A DNA stretch of 64,000 nucleotides from Paracidovorax cattleyae (GTDB lineage Bacteria > Pseudomonadota > Gammaproteobacteria > Burkholderiales > Burkholderiaceae_C): positions 111,562 to 175,561 of the forward strand of contig NZ_FNJL01000010.1 of assembly GCF_900104515.1 (NCBI RefSeq), written 5' to 3'. The notes below the pieces were generated by a model that saw only the letters and a list, made by a program, of their open reading frames with translations, made no database searches and had not been told where the DNA came from. Numbering within the stretch: position 1 is the first letter of the stretch; every line of letters starts with the position of its first letter. Shown piece after piece: positions 18,590 to 28,627 of the stretch. The position numbers were made by a program, and so were the translations under genes.

Positions 18590-18621
18590 CGCCGCCCTGC
18601 CGGCCCCTGTGCGCAGGCGCG

Positions 18622-18654
18622 AAAAAGCCGCCCGGCCTGTCGGCGGGGCGGCTT
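18622..18654 (-). terminator. argG transcription terminator
   Basis: On the minus strand AAGCCGCCC (18646-18654) pairs with GGGCGGCTT (18625-18633), followed by a run of T. It lies about 55 bases after the argG stop. Confidence 0.85.
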
Positions 18655-18707
18655 GGCGCGGGCGGGCATGTGCCACCGCAGGGATGGCGCGGTGTGGCCT
18701 TTTCCGC

Positions 18708-20430
<1,723 letters not shown>

Positions 20431-20875
20431 GGATGCGCTGTTCTCTGAAAGGGGAAAGAGGAGGGCGGAAGCCGAAGATTCTAGAGTGTGTCCGGCCGCG
20501 TCCTGCACGGGATGCCCCGGCAGGGCCCCGGAGGCCGCCCGCGGCCCGGGCATGAAAAATGTCCGCTGCCAAGCGCGTTGTGAACTGGGCGCGCGCAACA
20601 AAACCCGAGTGGAGCAACAGTTTAGGCCCGTATCCGGGCGTTGAGGCTCGCGCCGACCTCGCCGACCTTTTAGCTAGGAGCTACATAGGGGCGGCGCGAC
20701 TGCAAGGCTGGGAGTGCTCAAGCGAGTGACGGGTTGCGACCAAAAGGCCTTATCACCCGGTTGACGTACCACTGCTCATGCTCGGTACGAGAGGCGTGCC
20801 ACCCACCGACGCCCGAATAGACCACTTGCCGCTGATCGACCGCCAGCCCTGCTGCGTGTCGATCAACGATGTGCC
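20431..20875. other. 445-base gap at the left edge of the accessory island
   Basis: No convincing gene, tRNA or terminator is seen. The sequence becomes less GC-rich after about 20640, which marks the probable left border of the island that carries the next three genes and the decayed remnants. No boundary direct repeat could be identified by eye. Confidence 0.5.
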
Positions 20876-21493
20876 TTACACGAGTTCCATCACCTCGTGG
20901 ATCGGCCGCCGGGGCTTGCGTGGCCAGTTCTCAGGCAAAGCGCGCCCGACAGACAGCAGCAACACCGGGATTTCCCCCTCGCGAAGGCCGAATTCGCTGG
21001 CCACCGCTTCCGCATCGAAGCCGATCATGGGCGCGGTGCCCCAGCCCTTGGCGTGGGCCGCGTGGATCAGCGTCATGGCGCCGAAGGTGGCGGTCCGGAC
21101 GGCTTCGTCGCGAGCGCGTTGCGGCTGCTCGTGGTACAGGCTTTTGGCCGCGCCTTGCCAGCCAGGAATCATCGCGGCCGGAAAGAACCCAGCCGTGACC
21201 GCAGGCGTCAGTCGGTCTGCGAGTGCGACGAAGTCGGGCGCGTGTCCGGTGACGATGAAGGTCACGGCTGCATCCGTGATCTTGGCTTGATCCCAGGAAA
21301 TCTTGCGCAGCCGTGCCTGCGCCTCGGGCGTGCGGACGGCGATGAAGCGCCAGTTCTGAAAATTGAACGAGGTGGGTGCCAGCGTGGCCAGGCGTACCAG
21401 CTCTGCGATCTCCGAGTCGGGCAAGCGGAACGTGGGATCGAACAGGTTGGTGGTGCGCTGCTCTTCGATAGTGCGAATGACGGCTTCGGACAT
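20876..21493 (-). CDS. Nitroreductase-family oxidoreductase
   Basis: The 205-residue protein is an FMN-dependent nitroreductase-like enzyme: LATLAPTSFNFQNWRFIAV is the FMN-binding start and GWGTAPMIGFD the later family motif. It probably reduces quinones, nitro compounds or enones with NAD(P)H. The start MSEAVIRTIEEQ at 21493 is family-like; the longer frame is a shadow of the SDR gene. It lies about 80 bases downstream of an SDR gene on the same strand, and a divergent LysR gene likely controls both. Confidence 0.9.
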   Translation of the reverse strand: MSEAVIRTIEEQRTTNLFDPTFRLPDSEIAELVRLATLAPTSFNFQNWRFIAVRTPEAQARLRKISWDQAKITDAAVTFIVTGHAPDFVALADRLTPAVTAGFFPAAMIPGWQGAAKSLYHEQPQRARDEAVRTATFGAMTLIHAAHAKGWGTAPMIGFDAEAVASEFGLREGEIPVLLLSVGRALPENWPRKPRRPIHEVMELV

Positions 21494-21572
21494 GTGTATG
21501 GATTCCGGTTGGTTGTGAGAAGGCCGGTCTGCGCCCGATGCGAAAACGCGGCAGGGGCATTTGATTTGATGC

Positions 21573-22358
21573 TCAGGCGATGGTGTCGACGACACCGCCG
21601 TCCACGCGCAGCGCTGCACCGGTGGTGGCCGACGCCTGTTCGGAACTGACGTAGATGACCATGTTGGCCACTTCCTGAACACTTGCGGCACGCTGGATGA
21701 TCGAGGTGCTCCGGTGGGTCTTGACGAAGTCGGCAGCGACCTGCTCGACGGGCGCACCGGTTCTATCGACCTCCCCCTGCAGCATGTCGGCCACGCCCTC
21801 CGACAGCGTCGGGCCAGGCAGCACGGCATTGACCGTCACGCCGGTGCCCGCCAGCCGCTTGGCCAGTCCGCGGGATACCGCCAGTTGCGCCGTCTTGCTG
21901 AAACCGTAATGCACCATGTCGGCCGGAATGTTGAGCGCCGACTCGGACGAAATGAACACGATGCGGCCCCAGCCCCGCTGAACCATGCCCGGCGCGTAGT
22001 GGCGCGACAGGCGTACGCCAGACATGACGTTGGTTTGGAAGAACCGGTCCCAGTCCGCATCGGGCGTTTCGAAGAAGTCCTGCGGACCGAAGATACCCAG
22101 GTTGTTGACGAGGATGTCGAAGTCCGGGTGTTGTTTGGCCAACGCACTGCAAGCATCCACTTGCGACAGATCGCCGGCAAACCCGGATGCGCGTGGGTTT
22201 TGTCCCAGGCGCTTCAGAGCGCGGCCGACGCTGTCTTCGCTGCGGCCGTTGATGACGACGGTTGCGCCCGCGTCGAGATAGGCCTGTGCCGCCGAGAAGC
22301 CGATGCCGCCGGTGGAGCCGGTGACCAGTACCCGCTTGTTGTCGAATCGAATCTGCAT
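21573..22358 (-). CDS. Short-chain dehydrogenase/reductase
   Basis: The 261-residue protein is a classical SDR: cofactor motif TGSTGGIG near residue 14, NNLG, catalytic Ser in FISSES and the YGFSK (YxxxK) pair. The acidic/basic residues after strand 2 (NGRS) suggest NADP(H), which is only a guess. The substrate is unknown. It is divergent from a LysR gene across a 100-base gap, the usual arrangement for LysR control. Confidence 0.92.
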   Translation of the reverse strand: MQIRFDNKRVLVTGSTGGIGFSAAQAYLDAGATVVINGRSEDSVGRALKRLGQNPRASGFAGDLSQVDACSALAKQHPDFDILVNNLGIFGPQDFFETPDADWDRFFQTNVMSGVRLSRHYAPGMVQRGWGRIVFISSESALNIPADMVHYGFSKTAQLAVSRGLAKRLAGTGVTVNAVLPGPTLSEGVADMLQGEVDRTGAPVEQVAADFVKTHRSTSIIQRAASVQEVANMVIYVSSEQASATTGAALRVDGGVVDTIA

Positions 22359-22458
22359 GTCTGAGTTCCCTGTAAGTTGCGCTGGGTAAATGCTATTTCT
22401 CGACCTTCAAGATGGCAATCTGGCAACATCGCTAAACACTTTTTTAGAAACTCGAAAT

Positions 22459-23346
22459 ATGGACCGGCTTGACGCACTGAGGCTGTACATCGCGGTTGCG
22501 GAAACCGGCAGCTTCTCGGCAGTCGCACGCCAGCAGGCCATTGCCGTCTCCACCGTGAGCCTCGCGGTCAAGCAACTCGAAGAAGAGTTCCGCACCCGCC
22601 TGCTGGCCCGCTCGACGCGGCAACTTGCACTCACGCACGAGGGCATGACGCTTTTGAGCGATGCCCGACGCATCGTGTCCGAGTGGGACGCCAGCATCGG
22701 CGGACTGGGGCAAGACAGCGTCCTGTCCGGCCCTATCCGGCTGACGGCCACCAACGACTTCGGCCGCGCGCGCATCCTGCCGCTCGTCGACGAATTCCAG
22801 GCCCTGCATCCGCAGTTATCGGTGACTTTGTTGCTCAGCGACAGCAACCTTGACCTCATCGAAGACCACATCGACGTCGCGCTGCGCTACGGGCCGCTGC
22901 CCGACTCGTCCAATCGGGCCCGGTTGCTGCTGCCGGGTCGACGACTGGTGTGCGCAGCGCCCTCCTATTGGCAGCGCATGGGTCGTCCAGAGCACCCGAA
23001 TCAACTTGCAGCACACAACTGCCTCGTACTGGCCCGCCCCGGTGCAACCCTGGCATCCTGGCCGTTTCGGGACGAAACAAGCCTGTTCCACGTGAAGGTT
23101 CGCGGCGACCGCCAGACCAGTGACGGCGACGTCCTGAGGCACTGGGCCGTCAAGGGCTTCGGCGTGACGCTGAAGAACTCCTCGGACGTCAGCCGTGAAT
23201 TGGGCGCCGGAACCTTGGAGGCAGTGCTGCAGGGCTTCAACGCCGGCCCTGTGGACCTTTACGCGTTGCACCACGGTGGCCATCCCAGCCGTCGAGTGAC
23301 TGCACTGCTGGACTTTCTGGCAGAAGCGTTGCGGACGACGGCCTGA
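22459..23346 (+). CDS. LysR-family regulator of the SDR/nitroreductase pair
   Basis: The 295-residue protein has the N-terminal helix-turn-helix (TGSFSAVARQQAIAVSTVSLAVKQLE) and a complete effector domain. The ATG at 22459 gives the usual MDRLDALRLY start; the upstream in-frame ATG at 22390 is in the divergent promoter region. Its base composition is lower in GC than the flanking core genes, as for its neighbours. Past its stop the sequence turns into non-coding remnants. Confidence 0.92.
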   Translation: MDRLDALRLYIAVAETGSFSAVARQQAIAVSTVSLAVKQLEEEFRTRLLARSTRQLALTHEGMTLLSDARRIVSEWDASIGGLGQDSVLSGPIRLTATNDFGRARILPLVDEFQALHPQLSVTLLLSDSNLDLIEDHIDVALRYGPLPDSSNRARLLLPGRRLVCAAPSYWQRMGRPEHPNQLAAHNCLVLARPGATLASWPFRDETSLFHVKVRGDRQTSDGDVLRHWAVKGFGVTLKNSSDVSRELGAGTLEAVLQGFNAGPVDLYALHHGGHPSRRVTALLDFLAEALRTTA

Positions 23347-23536
23347 CTGCGGCCGTTTCTTGCAAGTGCAACACGAGCTTGGCCAAGTCGCTGCCCAGAA
23401 TGTCAACGTCCAAGATGAGCCTGCGGTAGCAGCAAGTTGTGAAGGACTGTTGATTTCCACGCAGAACTGACCTACCGGGCGCGGGTGAAAGCCAACGACA
23501 TGGCCGACCACAGCGCGGGCCGAGACGTGCGATGTC

Positions 23537-23686
23537 TCAAGCTTGGCGCTTGAAGGTGGCGATAACACTGGCCAGGATGCGTATACCGCTGATGATCTGC
23601 TCAGTGGTCAGGCTCGCGTATCCCAAGATTAATCCCGCGCGCCGACGCGTTGCGCTCGGATATGCATGGAGAGGCGGCAGGGATCA
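23537..23686 (-). pseudogene. 3' remnant of a MocR/PdxR-type (GntR-aminotransferase) regulator
   Basis: The minus-strand frame ending at the stop in 23537-23539 reads AGLILGYASLTTEQIISG and then GIRILASVIATF, the typical C-terminus of MocR regulators, whose aminotransferase-like domain binds PLP. Upstream in this frame a TGA interrupts within about 20 residues and no helix-turn-helix or lysine motif is found, so only about 45 residues survive. Confidence 0.65.
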
Positions 23687-23829
23687 AAGCCGGTTGGCCG
23701 CGATTCGGCACGAAGCGCGGGGCGTAGCCCGCGAGCCCGCCGGCGGTACGCCGGGACGCAATGTTCTGTAAATGAAAGCTGGTTCGCGTATCACCGATAC
23801 GGCCATCGCGCAAAGCGGCGCTGCGATGC

Positions 23830-24062
23830 CTACGGAGAAGTCGTTGGCGATCTTTGCGCGCCCTTCAGCTTGCGATGGATCAGCGACACCAGCGTCAAGA
23901 TGTCCAACGCATCTTGTTCAGACATGGGCCCATTCGTCTTCGGTGCATGGTCAGCAGTTCGGCCTGGTTGCCGTCTTCCAGAATGCCGTTGATGACTTCG
24001 AGCGCGAACGCCGGATCGCTGCGGTTCAGCCCGGCCACCGTCTCGTCGTGGGGTCTTCTCAT
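23830..24062 (-). pseudogene. Fragments resembling an addiction-module antidote protein
   Basis: The frame from 24062 starts MRRPHDETVAGL and continues SDPAFALEVINGILEDGNQA, which looks like the N-terminus of small DNA-binding antidote proteins, then turns into unrelated sequence and stops at 23895. A second short frame from 23925 reads MSEQDALDILTLVSLIHRKL and stops at 23830; I do not recognise it. Both are too short to be intact genes. The assignment rests on resemblance only. Confidence 0.4.
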
Positions 24063-24193
24063 CGTCACCTCGAAGTCACCACGCACGCATTTTGAACAGC
24101 CGCCCCTGTTCACTCTCGTCGTGCAGAGTCACGACAATCTCGTCGGCACTAAATACAGCTTCGTCATCGTGAGGCCGCAAAGGCAGGTCTGAG

Positions 24194-24305
24194 TCAATCA
24201 GTCCGGTACCGGAGCATGAACACCTTGCGTGTCCCGGAGTTCGACGGCCCGTGCCTGAGCTGGTGCCGCATCGACAGCGGACTTGGTGAGCTTGATCTTT
24301 GCCAT
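24194..24305 (-). pseudogene. Truncated tyrosine-type phage integrase (N-terminal DUF4102 part)
   Basis: The frame from 24305 reads MAKIKLTKSAVDAA and then ARAVELRDT, the standard start of DUF4102 integrases. The next conserved block (VPGFLCKVTPAGR in intact relatives) is missing, and after a frame change the sequence resumes as KVFMLRYRTD before a stop at 24194-24196. The catalytic R-H-R-Y domain is absent, so the gene is dead. It shows that an integrative element once sat here. Confidence 0.75.
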
Positions 24306-24482
24306 GGTGACTCCTCGGAAAGACCCGGTTCCCAAAGGCCTCATAGGGACACCCACAGGGAAGTCGGGTCAAGTTTCGGAAAGCAACGGCATATGTTGAA
24401 CTCGCCTAAGTCCTTGATCCACCTGCTGTATCGGGATGTGGAGTAATTCAGCGAAGTCCGGTGCTGGAGTCATCCTGAAATG

Positions 24483-24503
24483 AAAAAGGAGCCCGAAGGC
24501 TCC
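24483..24503 (-). terminator. Terminator of the glycine-zipper gene with a UUCG tetraloop
   Basis: On the minus strand GGAGCC-TTCG-GGCTCC is followed by TTTTT. The loop is the very stable cUUCGg type. It lies 45 bases after the stop of the gene at 24549. Confidence 0.9.
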
Positions 24504-24548
24504 TCGTCGCGGTGCGGCGCGCGGTGCGCACCCGCGGTGCGCACCGGC

Positions 24549-25199
24549 TCAGCGCCAGTAGGGATCGGGCGGCGGGCCGTAAGGCCGCCCGTAGGCGTCG
24601 CGGTACTCGATGACCGTGGCGGCCGGGGGCGTCATGTAAGCCGGCGGGCCGGGCTGCGTGGACACGACCACGCCGGGCTGCACATAGGTCGTCGTGGTGC
24701 TGCCGTACACCGGCGCGCGCTGCGGTGCGCTCGCCAGGGGCTGGACGCTCAGCGGGATCCAGGCGCCCGGATCGTGCTGCGTGCGCGTGGTGTACTGCCG
24801 GCCTGCATATTCATACAGCACGTCGTAGCCCACCACGCGGTTTTCATAGTGCGTCTGGTTGGAGCAGCGCGTGACGTTCTGGTACTCGGGGCGGCTGCCC
24901 TCGATGTTGTTGCCCAGTATCGCGCCGCCGATCAGGCCCAGGGCGGTGGCGGCGACCCGGCCACCACCATGGCCGATGGCATTGCCGGCGGCACCGCCGG
25001 CGACCGCGCCCAGCACGGCGCCGGCCCCCGTGGGGCGGGATTCGGAATAGATCGTCTCGTTGCCGCACACCTGCTGCGGGATGGCGACCTGCTGGGTGAC
25101 CGGCGTGGCGGAGAGCACCCGGCCCTGTTCCTGCGCCTGGGCGCTCGCGGCTGCGGCGGCCATGGCGGCAACGGCGGTCCAGACAATGATCTTTTTCAT
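24549..25199 (-). CDS. Glycine-zipper 2TM-domain envelope protein
   Basis: The 216-residue protein has a signal peptide (MKKIIVWTAVAAMAAAAASA) and a glycine-zipper segment at about residues 58-95 (GAGAVLGAVAGGAAGNAIG and LGLIGGAILGNN), as in the Rickettsia 17-kDa antigen family. The C-terminal third is rich in Pro, Tyr and Gly. It is likely in the periplasm or outer membrane; its job is unknown. The ATG at 25199 is chosen because AGGAG lies 8-9 bases before it. A tetraloop terminator follows. Confidence 0.88.
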   Translation of the reverse strand: MKKIIVWTAVAAMAAAAASAQAQEQGRVLSATPVTQQVAIPQQVCGNETIYSESRPTGAGAVLGAVAGGAAGNAIGHGGGRVAATALGLIGGAILGNNIEGSRPEYQNVTRCSNQTHYENRVVGYDVLYEYAGRQYTTRTQHDPGAWIPLSVQPLASAPQRAPVYGSTTTTYVQPGVVVSTQPGPPAYMTPPAATVIEYRDAYGRPYGPPPDPYWR

Positions 25200-25331
25200 G
25201 GAGAAGCTCCTTTCGGTCGGCATACAACGCTCCGGCCTGCAGAAAAGTTTAGGCGCCGGCCGTGAAGGCGCCGGAGGGGTAACGTAAAACTCCGTAAAGT
25301 TCGGTGTCTTCCTGCCGGAGCGCGTGCCGCT

Positions 25332-25718
25332 TCACCGCTTGGAGGCGGCGGCGAGCCGTTCGTTCCATCGGGCGTCCTGGAAGCCCACCGTCACCTCGCC
25401 GCCGGCGTCGCCTGTCCATTCCACCACCGGCCGCTTGATGGCGCTCGGCTGCGCCTGCAGCAGCGCGGCGGCGCTGGCCGGGTCGTGCACCGCGGCCTGG
25501 GCCTGCGGGTCCAGCTTGCGCCAGGTGGTGCCCTGGCGGTTCACCAGCGGCTCCCAACCCAGCGATGCCATCCAGGCGGAGAGGCGCTCCGCCGGAACGC
25601 CCTGTTTCTTGAAGTCGTGGAAGCGGTGCTCGACGCCGTGCTCCGCGAGCCACGCGCGGGCCTTCTTGACCGTGTCGCAGTTGGGAATGCCGTAAAGGAT
25701 GGGGGTGGGGGTACTCAT
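25332..25718 (-). CDS. Spx/MgsR-type ArsC-like protein (YffB-like)
   Basis: The 128-residue protein has the thioredoxin-like ArsC fold with a single N-terminal cysteine in YGIPNCDTVKKARAWL and the RPVVEW (resembling RPL) motif. YffB-like members resemble arsenate reductase but their reaction in Gram-negative bacteria is unclear. The start MSTPTPILYGI at 25718 is preferred over Met residues 4 and 12 codons upstream. It is divergent from folC, with 47 bases between starts. Confidence 0.87.
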   Translation of the reverse strand: MSTPTPILYGIPNCDTVKKARAWLAEHGVEHRFHDFKKQGVPAERLSAWMASLGWEPLVNRQGTTWRKLDPQAQAAVHDPASAAALLQAQPSAIKRPVVEWTGDAGGEVTVGFQDARWNERLAAASKR

Positions 25719-25765
25719 GCGCCCGATCATCCTGCAACGCCGCCTCGGCGACAATCGCGGGCTCT

Positions 25766-27091
25766 ATGCACACCACTTTCGACACCCTGGACGGCTGGCT
25801 GGCCCACTGCGAGCGGATTCACCCGAAAACCATCGACATGGGCCTGGAGCGGGTGGGCGAGGTGGCGCGCCGGCTCGGCCTGCGCTTCGCCTGCCCCGTC
25901 ATCACGGTGGCCGGCACGAATGGCAAGGGTTCCACCTGCGCCATGCTGGAGGCGGTGGCGCTGCAGTCGGGCTACCGCACCGGGGTCTATACCTCCCCGC
26001 ACCTCGTGAAGTTCGAGGAGCGTTGCCGCATCCGCGGCGAGAGCGTCGGGGCGGACGACCTGGTTGCGCACTTCGCGGCCGTAGAGGTGGCAAGGACGCA
26101 GGATGGCGCGGAGGTGTCGCTGTCTTACTTCGAATTCACCACGCTCGCCATCCTGCGCCTCATGAGCCAGGCGGGCCTGGACGTCGCCATCCTGGAAGTG
26201 GGGCTGGGCGGCCGGCTCGATGCCACCAACGTCGTGGACACCGATTGCGCGGTCATCACCAGCATCGACATCGACCACACGGAGTTCCTGGGGCCGGACC
26301 GCGAATCCATCGGCCGGGAGAAGGCCGGCATCATGCGGCCGGGCCGTCCCGCCATCGTCAGCGACCCCATGGCGCCGCAGAGCGTGCTGGACCACGCACG
26401 CGCCCTCGGTGCCGACCTGTGGCAGTTCGGCCAGGATTTCAATTTTTCCGGGGACAAGCAGCAATGGGCCTGGGCCGGCCGGGGCCGGCGCTATGCCGGG
26501 CTGGCCTACCCGGCCCTGCGGGGCGCCAATCAGCTCGTCAATGCCTCCGGCGTGCTGGCGGCGCTGGAGGCGCTGCGCGACCGGCTGCCGATCACGGCCC
26601 AGGCCGTGCGCACGGGGCTGGCCATGGTGGAGCTGCCGGGGCGCTTCCAGATCGTCCCGGGCCAGCCGACGCTGGTCCTGGACGTGGCCCACAACCCGCA
26701 TTCGGTGGCGGCACTCACCGCCAACCTCGACGCCATGGGCTTTTTCCCGACCACGCACGCGGTGTTCGGCGCCATGGCCGACAAGGATCTCGCTCCCATG
26801 CTGGCCCGCATCGGACCGCTGGTGGACCGCTGGTACTTCACCGATCTGCCGACGCCACGCGCCGAAACCGCCGCCGCGCTGCAGCAGAAGTGGAATGCGC
26901 TGCAGATCGTCGCGGGCGGGCGCCGCGAAGTGCGCACCAGCCTGCACCCGGACCCCTGGCAGGCACTGCAGGCGGCCGTCGCCGCTGCGGAGCCGACTGA
27001 TAGAATCGTGGTCTTTGGCTCCTTCTATACGGTCGGCGGTGTGCTGCACCACGGAACACCCCGCCTGCAGGCCAGGCACCTGGGCTCCTGA
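25766..27091 (+). CDS. folC: Bifunctional folylpolyglutamate synthase/dihydrofolate synthase
   Basis: The 441-residue cytoplasmic ligase adds glutamate to dihydropteroate and then to folates, using ATP. The P-loop GTNGKGS is at residues 50-56, the second ATP motif is in LDVAHNPHSVAAL, and the EVGLGGRLDATNVV block is complete. It starts the rightward cluster folC-dedD-cvpA-purF-metZ-gltX seen in Burkholderiales. Confidence 0.96.
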   Translation: MHTTFDTLDGWLAHCERIHPKTIDMGLERVGEVARRLGLRFACPVITVAGTNGKGSTCAMLEAVALQSGYRTGVYTSPHLVKFEERCRIRGESVGADDLVAHFAAVEVARTQDGAEVSLSYFEFTTLAILRLMSQAGLDVAILEVGLGGRLDATNVVDTDCAVITSIDIDHTEFLGPDRESIGREKAGIMRPGRPAIVSDPMAPQSVLDHARALGADLWQFGQDFNFSGDKQQWAWAGRGRRYAGLAYPALRGANQLVNASGVLAALEALRDRLPITAQAVRTGLAMVELPGRFQIVPGQPTLVLDVAHNPHSVAALTANLDAMGFFPTTHAVFGAMADKDLAPMLARIGPLVDRWYFTDLPTPRAETAAALQQKWNALQIVAGGRREVRTSLHPDPWQALQAAVAAAEPTDRIVVFGSFYTVGGVLHHGTPRLQARHLGS

Positions 27092-27123
27092 GCGTTCCAC
27101 AGCGCACTCCCCGCACTGCATCC

Positions 27124-28023
27124 ATGGCATTTTTCAAGTTTCGTTGGCCCGGCCGCAAGGAGCAGCCGCCCGAGCAGCCCGCAAAGGCCGCCAAGCGGTC
27201 GCGCGCAGGCGCCGCCCAGGCCGCGGAAAGCATCGAGGCGATGCGGCGGCGCGCGCGCCATCGCCTGATCGGCGCGGCCGTCCTCGTGCTGGCCGGCATC
27301 GTGGGTTTCCCGATGCTGTTCGATACCCAGCCGCGGCCCATCCCCGTGGACATCCCGATCGACATTCCCGACCGCAACAAGGTGGCACCCCTGGTGGTAC
27401 CCGAGGCGGCCCAGGCCGCGTCGTCCCCGGCCGCCCCTGGCACGGCCGCGAAGCCGCCGGCGGCCCCTCCGGCCACGGCGGGCCTGTCCGATGGCGAGGA
27501 GGTGATCCAGCCGTCGCGCAGCGCCGCTGCGCAGGCGCCCGTTCCAGCACCGGCTCCTGCTGCAGCGCCGCGGCAGGAAACGCACCATGCCGACAGCCGT
27601 GCTGCGGCTTCGAAGCCTGAAGCCAAGCCGGCGAAGCCCGCCCACGAGAACAAACCCGAGACCAAACCTGCAGTGGCCGAGGCGCGCCCGGCCGCGCCGG
27701 CGCCTGCTGCCACATCCCGCGATGATGCGGCGCGCGCCCGTGCGCTTCTCGAAGGACGCGAGGGGGCTGCGGCCGCGCCCAAGGGGGATGACGGCGCACG
27801 CCTGATCGTGCAGGTCGGCGCCTTCGCCGATGGCGACAAGGCCCGCGAGGTACGCCAGTCGCTCGAGCGCGCCGGGCTCAAGACCTATACCCAGGTGGTG
27901 GACACCAAGGACGGCAAGCGCACGCGGGTGCGGGTGGGACCGTTTGCCAGCAAGGCCGAGGCGGACAAGGCCGCGGCGCGCATCAAGGGCCTGGGCCTCT
28001 CGGCCTCGGTGCTTGCGCTGTAG
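27124..28023 (+). CDS. dedD: SPOR-domain cell-division protein, DedD-like
   Basis: The 299-residue protein has a basic cytoplasmic N-terminus, one membrane helix at about residues 46-64, a long Pro/Ala-rich periplasmic linker and a C-terminal SPOR domain (RLIVQVGAFADGDKAREV ... RVRVGPFASKAEADKA). SPOR domains bind denuded peptidoglycan at the division septum. The position between folC and cvpA is the same as for dedD in E. coli. Confidence 0.9.
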   Translation: MAFFKFRWPGRKEQPPEQPAKAAKRSRAGAAQAAESIEAMRRRARHRLIGAAVLVLAGIVGFPMLFDTQPRPIPVDIPIDIPDRNKVAPLVVPEAAQAASSPAAPGTAAKPPAAPPATAGLSDGEEVIQPSRSAAAQAPVPAPAPAAAPRQETHHADSRAAASKPEAKPAKPAHENKPETKPAVAEARPAAPAPAATSRDDAARARALLEGREGAAAAPKGDDGARLIVQVGAFADGDKAREVRQSLERAGLKTYTQVVDTKDGKRTRVRVGPFASKAEADKAAARIKGLGLSASVLAL

Positions 28024-28038
28024 CCCGCATGGGGCGGC

Positions 28039-28527
28039 ATGGCGGCGCTGGACTGGATCTTCGTGGCGGCGTTGCTGGCCTCCCTGCTGCTGGGGGCCTG
28101 GCGCGGGCTGGTGTACGAGGTGCTTTCGCTGGCCGGCTGGGTGGTCGCCTTTTTCGTGGCCCAGTGGTGGGCTGCCGACGCAGCGGCACTGCTGCCGATC
28201 TCGGAGTCGGCCGGCTCCATCCGCCATGCGGCGGGGTTCCTGCTGGTCTTCGTGGGCACGGTGTTCGCTTGCGGATTCGTCGCCTGGCTGGCCAAGAAGC
28301 TGATCGAGGCGGTGGGCCTGCGGCCGGCGGACCGGACGCTCGGCGCGGCGTTCGGACTGCTGCGCGGCCTGGTGCTGCTGCTGGCTGCCACGCTCGTGGC
28401 CCTGTGGACGCCGATCCACGAGGCGGCGTGGTGGAAAGAGTCCTCGACGGTCCCCATATGGACCGGGATGCTGGCGGTGCTGAAACCGGCGTTGCCGGAA
28501 ACGCTCGGGCGGCACCTGCCCGGGTGA
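28039..28527 (+). CDS. cvpA: CvpA-family inner-membrane protein
   Basis: The 162-residue protein has four predicted membrane helices, starting with DWIFVAALLASLLLGAWRGL. CvpA is needed for colicin V production in E. coli and more generally affects envelope homeostasis; the exact function is unsettled. It lies 15 bases after dedD and 100 bases before purF, as in many proteobacteria. Confidence 0.9.
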   Translation: MAALDWIFVAALLASLLLGAWRGLVYEVLSLAGWVVAFFVAQWWAADAAALLPISESAGSIRHAAGFLLVFVGTVFACGFVAWLAKKLIEAVGLRPADRTLGAAFGLLRGLVLLLAATLVALWTPIHEAAWWKESSTVPIWTGMLAVLKPALPETLGRHLPG

Positions 28528-28627
28528 CGGTGTTTGTTTCGTGCGCGGCGGCCATCCCTCGACAAGGGCGCCGCGGCGGGTTTTGGGGTATCGCGGGCAA
28601 GGCCCGCATCTGGATGGAACGCTAACT

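Larger units (their letters stand above)
23347..24482. mobile_element. Decayed genomic-island end: gene remnants without an intact gene
   Basis: This 1.1-kb stretch has no full-length gene but holds at least three recognisable fragments on the minus strand: the 3' end of a MocR-type regulator, a short antidote-like fragment and the 5' end of an integrase with an internal deletion. Composition is less GC-rich than the core on either side. It reads as the scar of an integrated element. No intact attachment site or tRNA target is visible. Confidence 0.6.

Noticed and set aside
23461..23520. Possible IS21-type end sequence after the third LysR gene
   Set aside because: TTGATTTCCACGCAGAACTG looks familiar from IS21-like elements, but no repeat, transposase or second end is found here.
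24198..24305. Treating the MAKIKLTKSAVDAA frame as a small intact gene
   Set aside because: It matches the first part of DUF4102 integrases and then continues in another frame after a deletion, so it is a remnant.
24520..24560. Repeated GGTGCGCACC stretches next to the glycine-zipper stop
   Set aside because: Short GC-rich repeats without regular spacer; not a CRISPR array and no clear operator role.
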